Below are positions 63,695 through 64,000 of a stretch of 64,000 nucleotides of DNA, piece after piece; position 1 is the first letter of the stretch; each line of letters opens with the position of its first letter. Source of the stretch: Anabaena sp. UHCC 0204. GTDB lineage: Bacteria > Cyanobacteriota > Cyanobacteriia > Cyanobacteriales > Nostocaceae. The notes beneath the pieces were generated by a model, which was not told the origin of the DNA, ran no database searches, and saw only the letters and a program-made list of their open reading frames with translations. The translations under genes were made by a program, and so were the position numbers. The stretch is taken from positions 37,182-101,181 of the forward strand of contig NZ_VIKW01000021.1 in NCBI RefSeq assembly GCF_009711975.1. Reading direction: 5' to 3'.

Positions 63695-63729
63695 GAACTT
63701 TAAGAAAACACTTTAAACAGGAGTAAAAG

Positions 63730-63921
63730 ATGGAATTATCAGATGAAGAACAAGAAATTATTAGCCGTTATCGTCAACTTTCTCATGCACAAAAAAAAGC
63801 TGTTCTTGCGAGTGAAAACTCATTTGAATCATGGATTAAAACTGCTATGGAATGGCTTTGGGAAAGAATCAGTGAAGCAATAATTGAAATGCTATTTGAC
63901 TATTTAAGAGATCAATTTTAA
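63730..63921 (+). CDS. small acidic/Trp-rich protein 2 of the GTPase cassette (paralogue)
   Basis: 63 residues, preceded by ACAGGAGTAA. It aligns with the previous protein over its whole length: EE-x-EII, RQLS.xQKKAV.AS..SF..WIKT, W.W..I. The start is MELSDEEQEIISRYRQL. The C-terminus (ISEAIIEMLFDYLRDQF) is a hydrophobic amphipathic helix. A tandem duplication with divergence at the C-terminus. A hairpin 40 bp downstream ends the cassette. No family known to me. Confidence 0.72.
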   Translation: MELSDEEQEIISRYRQLSHAQKKAVLASENSFESWIKTAMEWLWERISEAIIEMLFDYLRDQF

Positions 63922-63962
63922 GCTAAAGTTGCCCACTTTCACATAACAAACCCAAAACAAAA

Positions 63963-63986
63963 CCCCCTCATGATGAAATGAGAGGG
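63963..63986. terminator. hairpin at the end of the GTPase cassette
   Basis: CCC-CTCAT-GATGAA-ATGAG-A-GGG, a stem with one bulged A. It lies 42 bp after the last gene and there is no strong T tract on the + strand. Confidence 0.5.
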
Positions 63987-64000
63987 TGATGTTGATTAAT

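Noticed and set aside
1..64000. tRNA, rRNA, IS transposases or integrase
   Set aside because: No tRNA T-loop context, rRNA stretch, transposase motif or recombinase signature was seen by eye; a covariance-model scan would be needed to exclude small RNAs.

Overview
The window looks like chromosomal DNA of a filamentous, probably heterocystous, cyanobacterium (Nostocales, Anabaena/Dolichospermum-like). The reasons are a low-GC background dotted with HIP1 octamers (GCGATCGC), many short intergenic repeat families typical of that order, and genes that are cyanobacterial or mainly so: a Psb34-type photosystem II assembly protein, a PixD-type BLUF photoreceptor, a phytochrome/cyanobacteriochrome-like histidine kinase, a ThiO-ThiG fusion, DUF3326, Uma2, DUF433/DUF5615 and an NB-ARC protein with a vMAP-type HTH. 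No rRNA, tRNA, CRISPR array or transposase was recognised.

Layout. 1-436 is the 5' part of a GTPase running off the left edge. 714-5262 is a MacAB-like tripartite efflux operon with a TetR regulator and two candidate operator palindromes. 5377-12009 holds three MscS-type channels (one with a cyclic-nucleotide-binding domain), a TPR protein, a sigma-like protein and a VOC-like membrane protein. 12721-15481 holds a small OB-like protein, a membrane-anchored subtilase and the BLUF protein. 16280-18501 is a two-gene ATPase + DUF4435/TOPRIM module that matches the PARIS (AriA-AriB) defence architecture. 18534-27021 carries a PAS histidine kinase, thiD, citramalate synthase, a 2Fe-2S ferredoxin and thiO-thiG. 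27187-29853 is a Coq4-family gene followed by an ATPase + PD-(D/E)XK-like nuclease cassette, bracketed by a duplicated coq4 3' end. 30016-35833 holds psb34, a TPR protein, an orphan Csx3, a dihydroorotase-like protein and photolyase.

36079-42916 is a type I restriction-modification island (hsdS, hsdM with an internal stop codon, hsdR) mixed with toxin-antitoxin genes, one of them truncated. 43132-56838 is mainly housekeeping and signalling: ferredoxin, DUF3326, a CPBP protease, a three-GAF histidine kinase, NADAR, histidine phosphatase, glucokinase, Uma2, an ABC binding protein, YebC and a UbiH-like hydroxylase. 56962-57726 is a papain-fold toxin with a probable partner. 57832-59834 holds class I lysyl-tRNA synthetase and a VOC protein. 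59945-61320 is a frameshifted NB-ARC gene. 61583-63921 is a + strand cassette of two GTPases (the second frameshifted), a frameshifted DUF1036-like protein and two paralogous small acidic/Trp-rich proteins; this is the strongest candidate for an undescribed system.

Two themes recur. First, small repeats have inserted in frame into essential-looking genes: a 21-bp element splitting a HIP1 site in the BLUF gene, a heptad/palindrome block in cimA, and an octad array in thiO. Second, several defence or conflict genes are broken by single-base changes (hsdM nonsense; NB-ARC, GTPase B and DUF1036 frameshifts; a PIN toxin stump). This suggests either decay of accessory defence genes or local sequence errors; read-level checks would separate the two.
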